The notes: generated from the letters alone by a model not told the origin. A stretch of DNA of 64,000 nt from SVEL01 sp045123575 (GCA_045123575.1 JBGVKG010000015.1:55756-119755), one strand, 5' to 3'; positions 26,336 through 35,928 are shown, counted from the stretch's first letter. A program made the numbers and translations.

Positions 26336-26967
26336 TGATATGCAAACAAAAGACAGTAATAGGTCTTACTGGAGGTATAGGTTCAGGCAAGACCGCTGTA
26401 TTGGATATACTTAAAAAGGAATATGATGCAACAATTATAGAGGCAGATAAGCTTGGACATGAATTGCAGTTACCAGAACATAGTGTATATATGGACATAA
26501 TAGCGTGTTTTGGCGAAAATATACTGGATGAACCTAAAACTGTTGGTGTTTCAAGGATTGATAGAAAGTCATTAGGGAATATAGTTTTTAATGATAGTAG
26601 CAAACTTGCTAAACTCAATCAGATAATGCATCCAGCTATTCATAAGATGGTTGAACAGATAATAGCTGATAGTAATAGCCGATTGATTGTTGTTGAAGCA
26701 GCTATACTTACATCTACATCTTTAGTAGATTTAGTTGATGAAGTGTGGTATATTTATTGTCATAGAGATGTGCGAATTGATAGGCTTAAAAAATATAGAG
26801 GGCTTGAATACGAAAAGGCACTCAGTGTTATGAACAATCAGCCTAACGAAGAAGAATTTATTGATAATAGTAAGGTGCGTATAGATAATAGTGGTTCTAT
26901 AGATGAAACTAGAAATCAAATTTCAAAAGCACTTGAGAGAATATATGAGGAGGAACTTTATGGGTGA
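26335..26967 (+). CDS. coaE: dephospho-CoA kinase
   Basis: CoaE phosphorylates dephospho-CoA in the last step of coenzyme A synthesis. The P-loop GLTGGIGSGKT (about residues 10-20), EADKLGH with the catalytic Asp, HPAIHKM and the HRDVRIDRL lid block are all visible. I start at ATG 26335, which overlaps the polA stop as TAATG and follows GGAGG; an in-frame TTG lies six codons upstream. At 210 residues it is near the normal family size. The 3' end overlaps the FtsA-like gene by eight bases. Confidence 0.93.
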   Translation: MICKQKTVIGLTGGIGSGKTAVLDILKKEYDATIIEADKLGHELQLPEHSVYMDIIACFGENILDEPKTVGVSRIDRKSLGNIVFNDSSKLAKLNQIMHPAIHKMVEQIIADSNSRLIVVEAAILTSTSLVDLVDEVWYIYCHRDVRIDRLKKYRGLEYEKALSVMNNQPNEEEFIDNSKVRIDNSGSIDETRNQISKALERIYEEELYG

Positions 26968-29074
26968 TATGAGATTACCAGAGCAACTTGTTTTTGGTCT
27001 CGATATAGGAACAAGAAGTATAGTTGGCTCAGTAGGATATATGGATGGCAAACATTTCAATGTAGCTGGTCATTATGTAAAAGAGCATGAGACCAGAGCT
27101 ATGATGGATGGTCAGATACATGATATCAATAAGGTTAGTGAAACTATAAGCCAGGTAAAAAAGGAACTGGAGATGCAGATTGGCAGACCATTAACTGAAG
27201 TATGTATAGCTGCTGCCGGTCGAGTTCTTAAGACTGTAACAGTTCATGTTGACTATGAGAGAACTGACGATTTGCCGATAACAGAGGAAGATATATACTC
27301 ATTAGACAATCTAGGTATAGAGCATGCTTATGAAGTTATGAGAAAGGATTTTCCTGATTTAGAGTTTTATTGCGTAGGATATACTGTCGTAAAATATTAT
27401 ATGAATGGTTATATAATAGGCAATTTAGAGGGACATAAGGCTAAAAATATAGGAGCAGATATATTGGCAACATTCCTTCCAAATGAGGTAATTGAAGGTT
27501 TGTATAGTGCGACATCTCTTGCCGAGCTTAGTGTTGCGAATCTTACATTGGAGCCTATTGCAGCGATAAATATTGCAATTCCTGAGAAGTTTAGACTTTT
27601 AAATATTGCTTTAGTAGATGTTGGTGCAGGTACATCTGATATTTCTATCACTAAGGATGGAAGTATTGTAGCGTATGGTATGATTCCACATGCTGGTGAT
27701 GAGATAACAGAAGCCATTACACAAAGATGCCTTTGTGACTTTAAAACAGCTGAAAAAGTAAAGCTTACTTCTATGAAGAAGGGTGCAAAGTCTGTTTCGT
27801 TTAAAGATATTATGGGATTGAATCAAAAGCTTTCAGTAAACGAGATAAGAGACATCTATGAAGGCACTGTGGACAATATGACAAGAGAAATCGCCGAGAA
27901 GATAAAGGAGCTTAATGGTGGAAAAGCCGTTAGCGCTGTATTTATAGTAGGCGGTGGCGGTAAGGCATACGGCTTTACCGATAAGTTGGCGCAACATTTG
28001 GATTTACCGAAGGAAAGAGTAGCTCTTCGCGGTGAGGAGGTTCTTGGCGATGTCAACTTCCTTATGGATGGAGTGAAAAAGGATCCACTACTCGTTACAC
28101 CTATCGGCATATGTATGAATTACTACAATCAGAGAAATCATTTTATATATGTTAATATCAATGATGAACGTATAAAGTTGTATGATAATGATCATCTGAC
28201 TGTTGTAGATGCAGCAATGCAGATCGGTTTCCCTAACGAATCATTATTCCCTAAGAGAGGTACTTCGCTTAACTTTATCCTTAATGATAAAGAGAAGATG
28301 ATTCGTGGTGAGATGGGTGATCCTGCTTACATAACTGTAAATGGTCACGAAGCTAATATAGGCACAAAAATAGCTAAAAACGATAAGATTATCATCGTTC
28401 CATCTACAGTCGGTGCTGAAGCTACGTATACAGTGGGACAGTTGTCTGAGTATAAAGAAAATATTAGTTTTATGATAAACGGAACTAATGTGACATGCTC
28501 AAGATTTGCAGATGTAAATGGTGAACTTGTACCATCTTCATATGAAATTAAAGAGGGAGACAAGATTAGCATACGAGATTATTATAGCGTAGAACAAATC
28601 TTGATATTTATGGATGTTGACCCTACAGGAAAGCTTGTAAAGGTGAATGGACATGAAGCGGCTTTAGATGAACCTGTATATGCAGGATTTAAGGTTGTTA
28701 TAGAGGATAAACCTGTTGATATACATCAGGATGAGCCAGAAAATGAGGATGCTTTTGAGAGTTTTGATGATAATCAGGAAGCAAACATGGTATCAACAGA
28801 TGAAGCTGTTGTTGCCGATAAAGCCAATAGTGAAGAAACAAATACATCAAAGGCGACAACTGAAGTGGCAACAGATATATATATTATTGTAAATGGCAAG
28901 GCAGTATGCTTAAGTGGAAAGACGAAATATATATTTGTTGACATATTGGACTTTTATCCGTTTAACACAAGAGTTGCAGGTGGATCTGAACTTATAACAA
29001 AGATAAATGGTGAGAGATGTGACTTTATGGCACCACTTTTTGATGGAGCTATTACGGAAATATATTGGACTTAA
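26960..29074 (+). CDS. large FtsA/PilM-like actin-fold protein with C-terminal extension
   Basis: Residues 1-380 form an actin/Hsp70-fold ATPase of the FtsA/PilM type: FGLDIGTRSIVGSVGY at the start, ALVDVGAGTSDISI at about 220 and VFIVGGGGKAYGFTDKLA at about 328. At 704 residues it is far longer than classical FtsA (about 420). The extra half contains several copies of a VNGxE/VNGxA unit (ITVNGHEAN, VKVNGHEAALD, IIVNGKAVCL, TKINGERCD), spaced by predicted beta strands, plus an acidic linker near 600-640. There is no clear FtsA C-terminal membrane-targeting helix. A cytoplasmic scaffold role in division or envelope assembly is likely. ATG 26960 follows AGGAGG and overlaps coaE. Confidence 0.8.
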   Translation: MGDMRLPEQLVFGLDIGTRSIVGSVGYMDGKHFNVAGHYVKEHETRAMMDGQIHDINKVSETISQVKKELEMQIGRPLTEVCIAAAGRVLKTVTVHVDYERTDDLPITEEDIYSLDNLGIEHAYEVMRKDFPDLEFYCVGYTVVKYYMNGYIIGNLEGHKAKNIGADILATFLPNEVIEGLYSATSLAELSVANLTLEPIAAINIAIPEKFRLLNIALVDVGAGTSDISITKDGSIVAYGMIPHAGDEITEAITQRCLCDFKTAEKVKLTSMKKGAKSVSFKDIMGLNQKLSVNEIRDIYEGTVDNMTREIAEKIKELNGGKAVSAVFIVGGGGKAYGFTDKLAQHLDLPKERVALRGEEVLGDVNFLMDGVKKDPLLVTPIGICMNYYNQRNHFIYVNINDERIKLYDNDHLTVVDAAMQIGFPNESLFPKRGTSLNFILNDKEKMIRGEMGDPAYITVNGHEANIGTKIAKNDKIIIVPSTVGAEATYTVGQLSEYKENISFMINGTNVTCSRFADVNGELVPSSYEIKEGDKISIRDYYSVEQILIFMDVDPTGKLVKVNGHEAALDEPVYAGFKVVIEDKPVDIHQDEPENEDAFESFDDNQEANMVSTDEAVVADKANSEETNTSKATTEVATDIYIIVNGKAVCLSGKTKYIFVDILDFYPFNTRVAGGSELITKINGERCDFMAPLFDGAITEIYWT

Positions 29075-29109
29075 ATACCTATATTAAAAATTTTTAGAAT
29101 AAATAGACT

Positions 29110-29145
29110 ATAATCCTTCATAATAATATTATTATGAAGGATTAT
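29110..29145. repeat. perfect 36-bp palindrome over a start codon
   Basis: Eighteen bases starting ATAATCCTTCATAATAAT (29110-29127) are followed without a spacer by their exact reverse complement (29128-29145). The palindrome contains the ATG (29134-29136) of the M23 peptidase. It follows the FtsA-like gene by 35 bases, but no T run follows, so it is not a classical terminator. Confidence 0.95.
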
Positions 29146-29829
29146 GGTAATATATACAAATACATATTGATTTACGTTTACCTATTGATTATCATAGCTG
29201 TTTTATTATACAGGTATCCTAGTTTATGGGAGTATAATAAGAAAAATACAACCTTAAAAAATGAAAATATCTACGAGGAATATATTTTAGGTGGTTACCT
29301 AAAAGACAAAGTATCCTTTGATATAGATAAAATGTATTTTCCTATAGCGTTTTCTGGTTGTAAGGATAAGTGGATATCTTATGTCGACTCATATGGATAT
29401 GAACGTACATATGGTGGAGACAGGAAACATGAAGGTTGCGACATTATGACAGTAAACAATGTAAGGGGTGAACTGCCAGTAGTGGCAGTTAGCGATGGTG
29501 TTGTAGAAAAGCTTGGTTGGCTAGAACTGGGCGGATATCGTATAGGAATACGTACTAAAAGTGGTGTGTATTATTATTACGCACATCTATATTGCTATGA
29601 ACCGGGTATTAAAATAGGCGACAATGTTGTAGCGGGTCAGATATTAGGTTATGTTGGAGATACAGGATATAGCAAGGTAGAGGGTACAACAGGAAATTTT
29701 GATGTACATCTTCATTTTGGTATATATCTAAAGGATAAAGATGGCAACGAATATACAGTTAATCCTTATCCGCTTTTAAGAAAATTAGAAGATTCTGTTA
29801 TAAATTATACATTTAATTTAAGCAATTAA
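29134..29829 (+). CDS. membrane-anchored M23 (LytM) family peptidase
   Basis: The 231-residue protein starts with a membrane segment (about 8-27) and has a C-terminal M23 domain outside the membrane. The zinc ligands are visible in HEGCDIMTV (H-x3-D) at about residue 101 and HLHFGIYL (HxH) at about 193; YYYAHLYCYEPGIKIGDNV is also typical. M23 enzymes cut peptidoglycan cross-bridges; some are inactive regulators, but here the ligands are intact. The ATG lies within a perfect palindrome and has no Shine-Dalgarno site upstream, which is unusual for this region. Confidence 0.85.
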   Translation: MKDYGNIYKYILIYVYLLIIIAVLLYRYPSLWEYNKKNTTLKNENIYEEYILGGYLKDKVSFDIDKMYFPIAFSGCKDKWISYVDSYGYERTYGGDRKHEGCDIMTVNNVRGELPVVAVSDGVVEKLGWLELGGYRIGIRTKSGVYYYYAHLYCYEPGIKIGDNVVAGQILGYVGDTGYSKVEGTTGNFDVHLHFGIYLKDKDGNEYTVNPYPLLRKLEDSVINYTFNLSN

Positions 29830-29831
29830 TA

Positions 29832-29840
29832 TGTTAAAAT
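29832..29840 (+). promoter_or_regulatory. extended -10 promoter for the small alarmone synthetase gene
   Basis: TGTTAAAAT at 29832-29840 is an extended -10 element, with TTTAAT at 29812-29817 as a modest -35 at 17 bases. Confidence 0.4.
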
Positions 29841-29892
29841 ATATAAGGCAAAAATATTTTACAAAGAAAATAAAGTGAAAAGGGGAACGGTA

Positions 29893-30708
29893 ATGGATAT
29901 AAAATTATGGAGAGAAATTCTCTATCCGTACGAAATAGCAGTAGATGAAATAACTCTAAAGATAAATAATATGATAAAAGAATGTCATTCTTTAGGAGAA
30001 TATTCACCTGTTGAATTAGTTACGGGGCGAGTAAAGAAGATATCGAGTATACTAGAAAAGTGTCAGAAGAAGAATATTTCGCTAGAAGAAGTTACTGACA
30101 AGGTTGAAGATATTGCTGGTATAAGAATTATTTGTCAGTTTGTTGAGGATATAGATAAGGTGGTTAAGATTCTCAACGCCAGAAAAGATATAAAAGTAAT
30201 ACATTCTAAGGATTATATAACAAATATGAAGCCAAGCGGATATAGAAGTTATCATATGATAATCGAGTATCCAGTTGAGACATTAAAAGGTCTTCAAAAT
30301 GTTAAGGTAGAGATTCAGATTAGAACACTTGCTATGAATTTCTGGGCTACTATAGAGCATTCTTTACAGTACAAGTATCGCTCTAATATGCCAGAACACA
30401 TTAGAGAACGTCTAAATGCTGCATCCCAGGCTATTATTGCCCTCGATACAGAAATGAGTTCTATACGAGAAGAAATCATGGATTCGCAGAATTCATTTAG
30501 AATCAAGGCTAATATTGTTGCAGAGATACTCAATCTTATTCAAAATTTATATAGAGTTGCAAATAAGAGAGAAATCGTAAAGATTCAGGATGAATTTTAC
30601 AGAGTGTATAAAAAAGGTGATATACCTACGTTGGAACGTTTCCTTAGAGAGCTTGATGTTATAGCAGAAGGTTATCGTGCTCAGGGCTGTGACTCTAGTG
30701 ATTTTTAA
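29893..30708 (+). CDS. small alarmone synthetase (RelA/SpoT domain, RelQ/YjbM-like)
   Basis: The 271-residue protein consists of a single (p)ppGpp synthetase domain without the hydrolase, TGS or ACT parts of full-length Rel. Key blocks are VEDIAGIRIICQF at about 72, MKPSGYRSYHMIIEY at about 112 and VEIQIRTLAMNFWATIEHSL at about 137, holding ATP- and GTP-binding residues. Such enzymes make ppGpp or pppGpp (and pGpp in some cases) from ATP and GDP/GTP. The start at ATG 29893 follows AAAGGGG; a GTG six codons upstream is the alternative. The C-terminal helices resemble those used for tetramer assembly. Confidence 0.9.
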   Translation: MDIKLWREILYPYEIAVDEITLKINNMIKECHSLGEYSPVELVTGRVKKISSILEKCQKKNISLEEVTDKVEDIAGIRIICQFVEDIDKVVKILNARKDIKVIHSKDYITNMKPSGYRSYHMIIEYPVETLKGLQNVKVEIQIRTLAMNFWATIEHSLQYKYRSNMPEHIRERLNAASQAIIALDTEMSSIREEIMDSQNSFRIKANIVAEILNLIQNLYRVANKREIVKIQDEFYRVYKKGDIPTLERFLRELDVIAEGYRAQGCDSSDF

Positions 30709-30735
30709 TTTTCATAATATATTAGGAGAATGAAA

Positions 30736-31440
30736 ATGCTTATTCGTCTTGATAAATATTTGGCTGATATGGGGCTTGGAACTCGTAGTCAAGTAAAGGA
30801 AATAATAAAAAAAGGAAAAATAAATATTAATGGGATTGTCGTAAAAGATTCTAATTATAAGCTTGATACAGTTAGTGATCAGGTATATATGGATGGCAAT
30901 CCCATCTTTTATGAAGAATTTGAATATTATATGCTTCATAAACCTGCAGGAGTTATATCAGCCTCCTCTGATAAAAAGGCACAGACTGTTGTTGACCTTA
31001 TATTAGATAAGAAAAGAGACGATTTATTCCCTGTAGGACGTTTGGATAAAGATACCGAAGGATTGTTACTAATAACAAATGATGGCGAGTTGTGCCATAA
31101 TCTTTTAAGTCCTAAAAAGCATGTAGATAAGGTATATTACGTAGAACTAGACAAGGAACTTAGCGAAGAAGCTGCTAAACTTGTATGTGAAGGTGTATAT
31201 ATAGAAGAGGGCGTTAAATCTTTACCAGCAAAGCTTGAAAGATTAGATAAAGACAAGGTAAATCTGACTATACAGGAAGGTAAATTCCATCAAGTTAAAA
31301 GAATGTTTCATGCAGTAGGCTGTGAGGTAACATATTTAAAAAGATTATCTATGGGTAGCCTTGTGCTTGATAATGCTCTTGCAAAAGGAGAATATAGAAG
31401 ATTGACTGTAGATGAACTTAAGGCACTTAGGGAGAGATAG
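30736..31440 (+). CDS. pseudouridine synthase, RsuA/RluB/RluF family
   Basis: An N-terminal S4 RNA-binding domain (RLDKYLADMGLGTRSQVKEI) is followed by the catalytic domain with FPVGRLDKDTEGLLLITNDG at about residue 95, where Asp is the catalytic residue. KFHQVKRMFHAVG, typical of the RsuA group, comes near the end. It converts a uridine of rRNA to pseudouridine; the exact position is unknown. I start at ATG 30736, because AGGAG then sits seven bases away; ATG 30730 is too close to it. The gene is 234 codons long and the HAD gene follows after two bases. Confidence 0.9.
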   Translation: MLIRLDKYLADMGLGTRSQVKEIIKKGKININGIVVKDSNYKLDTVSDQVYMDGNPIFYEEFEYYMLHKPAGVISASSDKKAQTVVDLILDKKRDDLFPVGRLDKDTEGLLLITNDGELCHNLLSPKKHVDKVYYVELDKELSEEAAKLVCEGVYIEEGVKSLPAKLERLDKDKVNLTIQEGKFHQVKRMFHAVGCEVTYLKRLSMGSLVLDNALAKGEYRRLTVDELKALRER

Positions 31441-31442
31441 TA

Positions 31443-32102
31443 ATGATAGATAATTATGAAGCAGTTCTATTTGATTTGGATGGAACGCTTATAGATTCTA
31501 TGTGGATGTGGCATGACATTGATGTGGAATATTTGGCTGGATTTGGTATAGATATACCGGATGATTTAGGACAAGCCATAGAGGGAATGAGTTATACAGA
31601 GACTGCTGTATATTTTAAGGAACGTTTTAATATTCCGCATACCATTGAAGAAATCAAGGCTACTTGGACAAAAATGACTAGAGATATATACTGCACAAGG
31701 GTGCCTGCTAAGAAAGGCGTTATAAGATTTCTTAAATATTTAAAAAATCGAGGTATAAAAACAGCCATAGGTACAAGTAACAGTGAGGAACTTGCAAGAG
31801 AAGTTATCAAAGCTGTGGGTTTGGATGAATATATAGATGCTTTAGTTACTGCATGTATGGTTTCTGGTGGAAAGCCAAAGCCAGACATTTACTTGAAGGC
31901 TGCAAAGGACTTAGGTGTTTCAGTTGAAAAATGCCTTGTATTTGAAGATATACCACAGGGTATTATGGCGGGGAAAAATGCAGGAATGAAAACAGTTGCT
32001 GTGTATGATGATGCATCAAAGGAACAGACAGATGAAAAGATTGCATTAGCAGACTACTATATAACTGATATGGATGAATTTATGGAAATATATTGCGATT
32101 AA
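31443..32102 (+). CDS. HAD-superfamily phosphatase (beta-phosphoglucomutase-like)
   Basis: The 219 residues have the HAD motifs in order: motif I LFDLDGTLIDSM at residue 8, a helical cap, motif II AIGTSNSEE near 113, motif III lysine in GKPKPDIY near 142 and motif IV VFEDIPQGI near 160. It resembles subclass I phosphatases of the pgmB/GS1 type, which act on sugar phosphates or nucleotides. The substrate is not predictable. It lies between a pseudouridine synthase and ygiQ with gaps under ten bases, so it is co-transcribed. Confidence 0.85.
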   Translation: MIDNYEAVLFDLDGTLIDSMWMWHDIDVEYLAGFGIDIPDDLGQAIEGMSYTETAVYFKERFNIPHTIEEIKATWTKMTRDIYCTRVPAKKGVIRFLKYLKNRGIKTAIGTSNSEELAREVIKAVGLDEYIDALVTACMVSGGKPKPDIYLKAAKDLGVSVEKCLVFEDIPQGIMAGKNAGMKTVAVYDDASKEQTDEKIALADYYITDMDEFMEIYCD

Positions 32103-32111
32103 GAGGTGCGT

Positions 32112-34046
32112 ATGACAAACGGTTATTTACCTATTTCAAAACAGGATATGATAGAACGCGGCATAGAACAGTTTGACTTTGTCTATGTCATTGGTGATGC
32201 TTATGTAGACCATCCATCCTTTGGTCATGCTATTATAAGCCGTATGCTAGATGGTGCTGGATATAGCGTAGGAATAATATCACAGCCAGACTGGAAGGAT
32301 GAGGAGTCTATAGCTATATATGGTGAACCTAAGCTTGGTTTTTTAGTTATGGGTGGAAATATGGATTCTATGGTGAATCATTATTCCGTATCTAAGAAAC
32401 GCAGAGCAAATGATGCATTTACACCAGGCGGCGTTATGGGTAAAAGACCTGATTATGCAACAGTCGTATATAGCAATCTTATTCGTAGAAAATATAAGAA
32501 CACACCTATTATAATAGGTGGTATAGAGGCTAGTCTAAGACGTTTAGCCCATTATGATTATTGGTCAAATAAGGTTAAGAGAGCTATATTGCTTGATTCA
32601 GGTGCAGATCTTTGTCTGTATGGAATGGGAGAACGTTCTATTATAGAAGTGGCAGATGCGCTTAAAAGTGGTATAGATATAAAAGATTTAACATTCGTTA
32701 AAGGCAGTGTATACAAGACTAAAAATATAGATAATTTGTATGATTATACTATTCTTGATAGTTATGACGAGATAAAAGAAGATAAAACAGCTTTTGCTAA
32801 AAGCTTTTATACACAGTATCAAAACACGGACCCATTTACAGCTAAAACCCTTGTGGAGCCATATCCAAATGGAGTATATGTTGTACAAAATCCACCTCAG
32901 GAACCATTGTCACAGGATGAGATGGATTATGTCTATTCACTTCCATATATGAGAAACTATCATCCATCTTACGAGGAATTTGGAGGAGTGCCAGCTATTG
33001 CAGAAGTTAAGTTTTCACTTGTAAGTAATAGAGGTTGTTTTGGTGGCTGTAACTTCTGTGCATTGACCTTCCATCAAGGACGTATTATACAGACAAGAAG
33101 CCACGAAAGCATAGTAGAAGAAGCGAAAAAGATCATAGAAGACAAAGATTTTAAGGGATATATACATGATGTAGGTGGTCCTACAGCTAACTTTAGACAT
33201 ACTTCATGCGAGAAACAGTTAAAGCATGGAGTATGCATGAATAAGCAGTGCTTATTCCCTGAAAAATGCAAAAATCTTTATGTAAATCACGAAGATTATT
33301 TAAGTTTGTTGAAAAAACTACGAGAACTACCAAAGGTAAAAAAAGTATTCGTGCGTTCAGGTATCAGATTTGATTATCTAATATATGATGCTGATGATGA
33401 ATTTTTCAAGGAACTTGTAGAACATCACATTAGCGGTCAGTTAAAGGTTGCTCCTGAGCATGTTTCAGATAACGTTCTAGGTATGATGGGAAAGCCTAGA
33501 AATGAAGTATATGAAAGATTTATAAAGAAATATAAAAAGCTTAATGCCGATATGGGCAAAAATCAGTTTGTGGTACCATATCTTATGTCATCACATCCTG
33601 GTTCAACTATGAAAGATGCGGTTATTCTGGCTGAATATCTTAGAGATTTGGGATATATGCCAGAGCAGGTACAAGACTTTTACCCAACACCATCAACCAT
33701 ATCAACATGTATGTATTATACAGGGCTTGATCCTAGAACAATGAAACCTGTGTATGTACCTACAAATCCTCATGAGAAGGCTATGCAAAGAGCACTTATA
33801 CAATATAGAAATCCTAAGAATTATGACCTTGTGTGTGAAGCACTAAAGGCTGCAGGTAGAGAGGATTTGATTGGTTTTGAGAAAAAATGCTTAATAAGAC
33901 CTAAGTATAATAAGGAACAAAAAGCTTATGGTCAAAGGAATGAATCTAGCTATGGAAAGCAGGGACAACATAAAGGAAGTGTATCTACTGCAACAAAACA
34001 TAAAAAGAAAGCAATAAGAAACGTTCATAAGAAAAAAGTAAAGTAA
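32112..34046 (+). CDS. YgiQ family radical SAM protein
   Basis: The 644-residue protein starts LPISKQDMIERGIEQFDFVYVIGDAYVDHPSFG, the conserved YgiQ N-terminus. The radical SAM triad is CFGGCNFCALTFHQGR at about residue 304, binding a [4Fe-4S] cluster. A second Cys set (CEKQLKHGVC, CLFPEKC) and DFYPTPSTISTCMYYTG are also family marks. The reaction is unknown. The C-terminus is Lys-rich (KHKKKAIRNVHKKKVK), suggesting RNA or ribosome contact. I use ATG 32112 behind AAGAGGTG; the GTG two codons earlier overlaps that site. Confidence 0.9.
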   Translation: MTNGYLPISKQDMIERGIEQFDFVYVIGDAYVDHPSFGHAIISRMLDGAGYSVGIISQPDWKDEESIAIYGEPKLGFLVMGGNMDSMVNHYSVSKKRRANDAFTPGGVMGKRPDYATVVYSNLIRRKYKNTPIIIGGIEASLRRLAHYDYWSNKVKRAILLDSGADLCLYGMGERSIIEVADALKSGIDIKDLTFVKGSVYKTKNIDNLYDYTILDSYDEIKEDKTAFAKSFYTQYQNTDPFTAKTLVEPYPNGVYVVQNPPQEPLSQDEMDYVYSLPYMRNYHPSYEEFGGVPAIAEVKFSLVSNRGCFGGCNFCALTFHQGRIIQTRSHESIVEEAKKIIEDKDFKGYIHDVGGPTANFRHTSCEKQLKHGVCMNKQCLFPEKCKNLYVNHEDYLSLLKKLRELPKVKKVFVRSGIRFDYLIYDADDEFFKELVEHHISGQLKVAPEHVSDNVLGMMGKPRNEVYERFIKKYKKLNADMGKNQFVVPYLMSSHPGSTMKDAVILAEYLRDLGYMPEQVQDFYPTPSTISTCMYYTGLDPRTMKPVYVPTNPHEKAMQRALIQYRNPKNYDLVCEALKAAGREDLIGFEKKCLIRPKYNKEQKAYGQRNESSYGKQGQHKGSVSTATKHKKKAIRNVHKKKVK

Positions 34047-34085
34047 TGACAAGAAGATATAGAATGATATAAAAAGGAGGTAATT

Positions 34086-34862
34086 ATGAAAAATATCGTA
34101 ATTATAACAGGTGCATCATCAGGTTTTGGTGCGTTATTTGCTACAAAGTTAGATGAAAGATTAAATTCAATTGATGAATATTGGTTGATTGCTAGAAATG
34201 AGCAGGCTATGGAGGAATTGGCAAAGGTTATGAATACACCTTGTCGTATCTTGCCTTATGATTTGACAGATATGAATTCCGTTAAGGATATTATTAAGAC
34301 TGTTGAGCGTGAAGCGGCAGCTTGTGATGAAGATGTATATGTAAAAATGCTTATTAACTCTGCAGGTTATGGCAAGCTTGGTGAACTTGTGTTAATGGAA
34401 GATAAAGATATTACAGGTATGATTGACTTAAATATCAAGGCATTGACACTTCTGTGCAAGGGCATTGCTCCATATATGTCTAAAAACAGCCGTATTATAA
34501 ATATAGCTTCATCAGCTGCATTTTTACCACAGCCAGGATTTGCCGAGTATGCAGCCTCTAAGTCGTATGTTTTAAGCTTGTCAAGAGCACTTAATGTAGA
34601 GTTAAATAAGAGAGGAATACATGTAACAGCAGTATGTCCAGGCCCAGCAGATACCAATTTCTTTAATGTTGCCGAGTCAGATGGAGCAAGCTCACCAGCA
34701 TATAAGAAGCTATTTATGGCGGATTCAAACAAAGTTGTTGAGAAGGCTATTAGAGATTCTATAAATAAGTCAGAGGTATCTGTATATGGAATATGGATGA
34801 ATCTCTTTAGATGGTTGTGTAAGATATACCCAAAGAGCTTGATTCTAAAATTCTTTAGATAA
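34086..34862 (+). CDS. short-chain dehydrogenase/reductase (SDR)
   Basis: A classical SDR of 258 residues: cofactor motif TGASSGFGALFA at about residue 8, NSAGYGKLG at about 89, catalytic Ser in NIASSAAFL at about 138 and YAASKSY (YxxxK) at about 152. PGPADTNFF follows, as in many members. NAD(P)-dependent oxidoreduction of a small alcohol or ketone is expected; the C-terminal MNLFRWLCKIYPKSLI is hydrophobic, as in lipid-linked SDRs of the YqjQ/DltE type. AAAGGAGGT lies before the ATG. Confidence 0.88.
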   Translation: MKNIVIITGASSGFGALFATKLDERLNSIDEYWLIARNEQAMEELAKVMNTPCRILPYDLTDMNSVKDIIKTVEREAAACDEDVYVKMLINSAGYGKLGELVLMEDKDITGMIDLNIKALTLLCKGIAPYMSKNSRIINIASSAAFLPQPGFAEYAASKSYVLSLSRALNVELNKRGIHVTAVCPGPADTNFFNVAESDGASSPAYKKLFMADSNKVVEKAIRDSINKSEVSVYGIWMNLFRWLCKIYPKSLILKFFR

Positions 34863-34896
34863 TAATTTTAATTGATTTTTGCTATAGGAGTAAAAT

Positions 34897-35928
34897 ATGC
34901 AGGAGATTATCATAGGTAAAAATGAAGCTGGTCAACGTTTTGACAAGTTTCTTTGTAAGTATTTCAAAGAAGCAGGTTCCAGTTTCATATATAAAATGCT
35001 TAGAAAAAAGAATATTGAGCTTAATAGCAAAAAGGCGACAGGTAGTGAAAAACTTAATGTTGGTGATTGTGTTAAGTTATTTATGGCAGATGACACTATA
35101 GCTAAGTTTAGAGGAAATGTTACTGACAAAGCTACTATTGTATCAAATACAAGCAACGTATCCAAATATATTAAGTTGGTTAAAGATAAAATCGTCTATG
35201 AGGATGAGGATATATTGATATTAGATAAGCCTGCAGGTGTATTGTCACAAAAGGCAGAGGTAAAAGATATATCAATCAATGAGATGATAATTGATTATCT
35301 TATGGATAAGGGCCAGATAACATCATCTACACTTCAAACTTTCAAACCATCTGTTTGCAATAGATTGGATAGAAATACTACAGGTCTTATAAGTTTTGGA
35401 AAAACATTATCTGGTGTACAAGCATTATCAAAGGGTTTTAAGGACAGAACCTTTGATAAATATTATTTGGCTGTAGTATGGGGGCATATAGAACAAGCAA
35501 AATGTATCTATGGATATCTTACAAAGGATGTTCATAGTAATAAGGTAACTATAAGTAAAAAAGAGAGTAAGGATAGCAGTCCTATATATACACATTACGA
35601 GCCGGTACAAACAGGGTATGCAGATATAGATGGCAAGGATAGAGCGATAACACTTCTTAAGATAAAACTGATAACAGGTAAGACACATCAAATTAGAGCT
35701 CATTTGGCTTCTATTGGTCATAGCATCCTTGGTGATGATAAATATGGTATAAAGGGACAAAATGAAGCGTTAAAGAAGCAATATAAAATAAATTATCAGT
35801 TATTACATTCCTATGAATTACATATAAGTGCCAATGAAAATGCAGAAGCACTGTCAGGTATCAAAGGGAAAATAATTCAGGCAAAGCCTGCGAATATCTA
35901 TACAGATATATTCAAGGAGATAAAATAG
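34897..35928 (+). CDS. RluA-family pseudouridine synthase
   Basis: The 343-residue protein has an N-terminal S4-like domain (GQRFDKFLCKYFKEAGSSFI) and the RluA catalytic block CNRLDRNTTGLISFGKT near residue 150, with Asp as nucleophile. TGKTHQIRAHLASIGHSILGDDKYG near 257 is a second family mark. It probably modifies 23S rRNA, like RluC or RluD. It abuts recU (the next ATG follows the stop codon directly). A second RluA-type gene is at 56043, so the genome has at least two. Confidence 0.9.
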   Translation: MQEIIIGKNEAGQRFDKFLCKYFKEAGSSFIYKMLRKKNIELNSKKATGSEKLNVGDCVKLFMADDTIAKFRGNVTDKATIVSNTSNVSKYIKLVKDKIVYEDEDILILDKPAGVLSQKAEVKDISINEMIIDYLMDKGQITSSTLQTFKPSVCNRLDRNTTGLISFGKTLSGVQALSKGFKDRTFDKYYLAVVWGHIEQAKCIYGYLTKDVHSNKVTISKKESKDSSPIYTHYEPVQTGYADIDGKDRAITLLKIKLITGKTHQIRAHLASIGHSILGDDKYGIKGQNEALKKQYKINYQLLHSYELHISANENAEALSGIKGKIIQAKPANIYTDIFKEIK

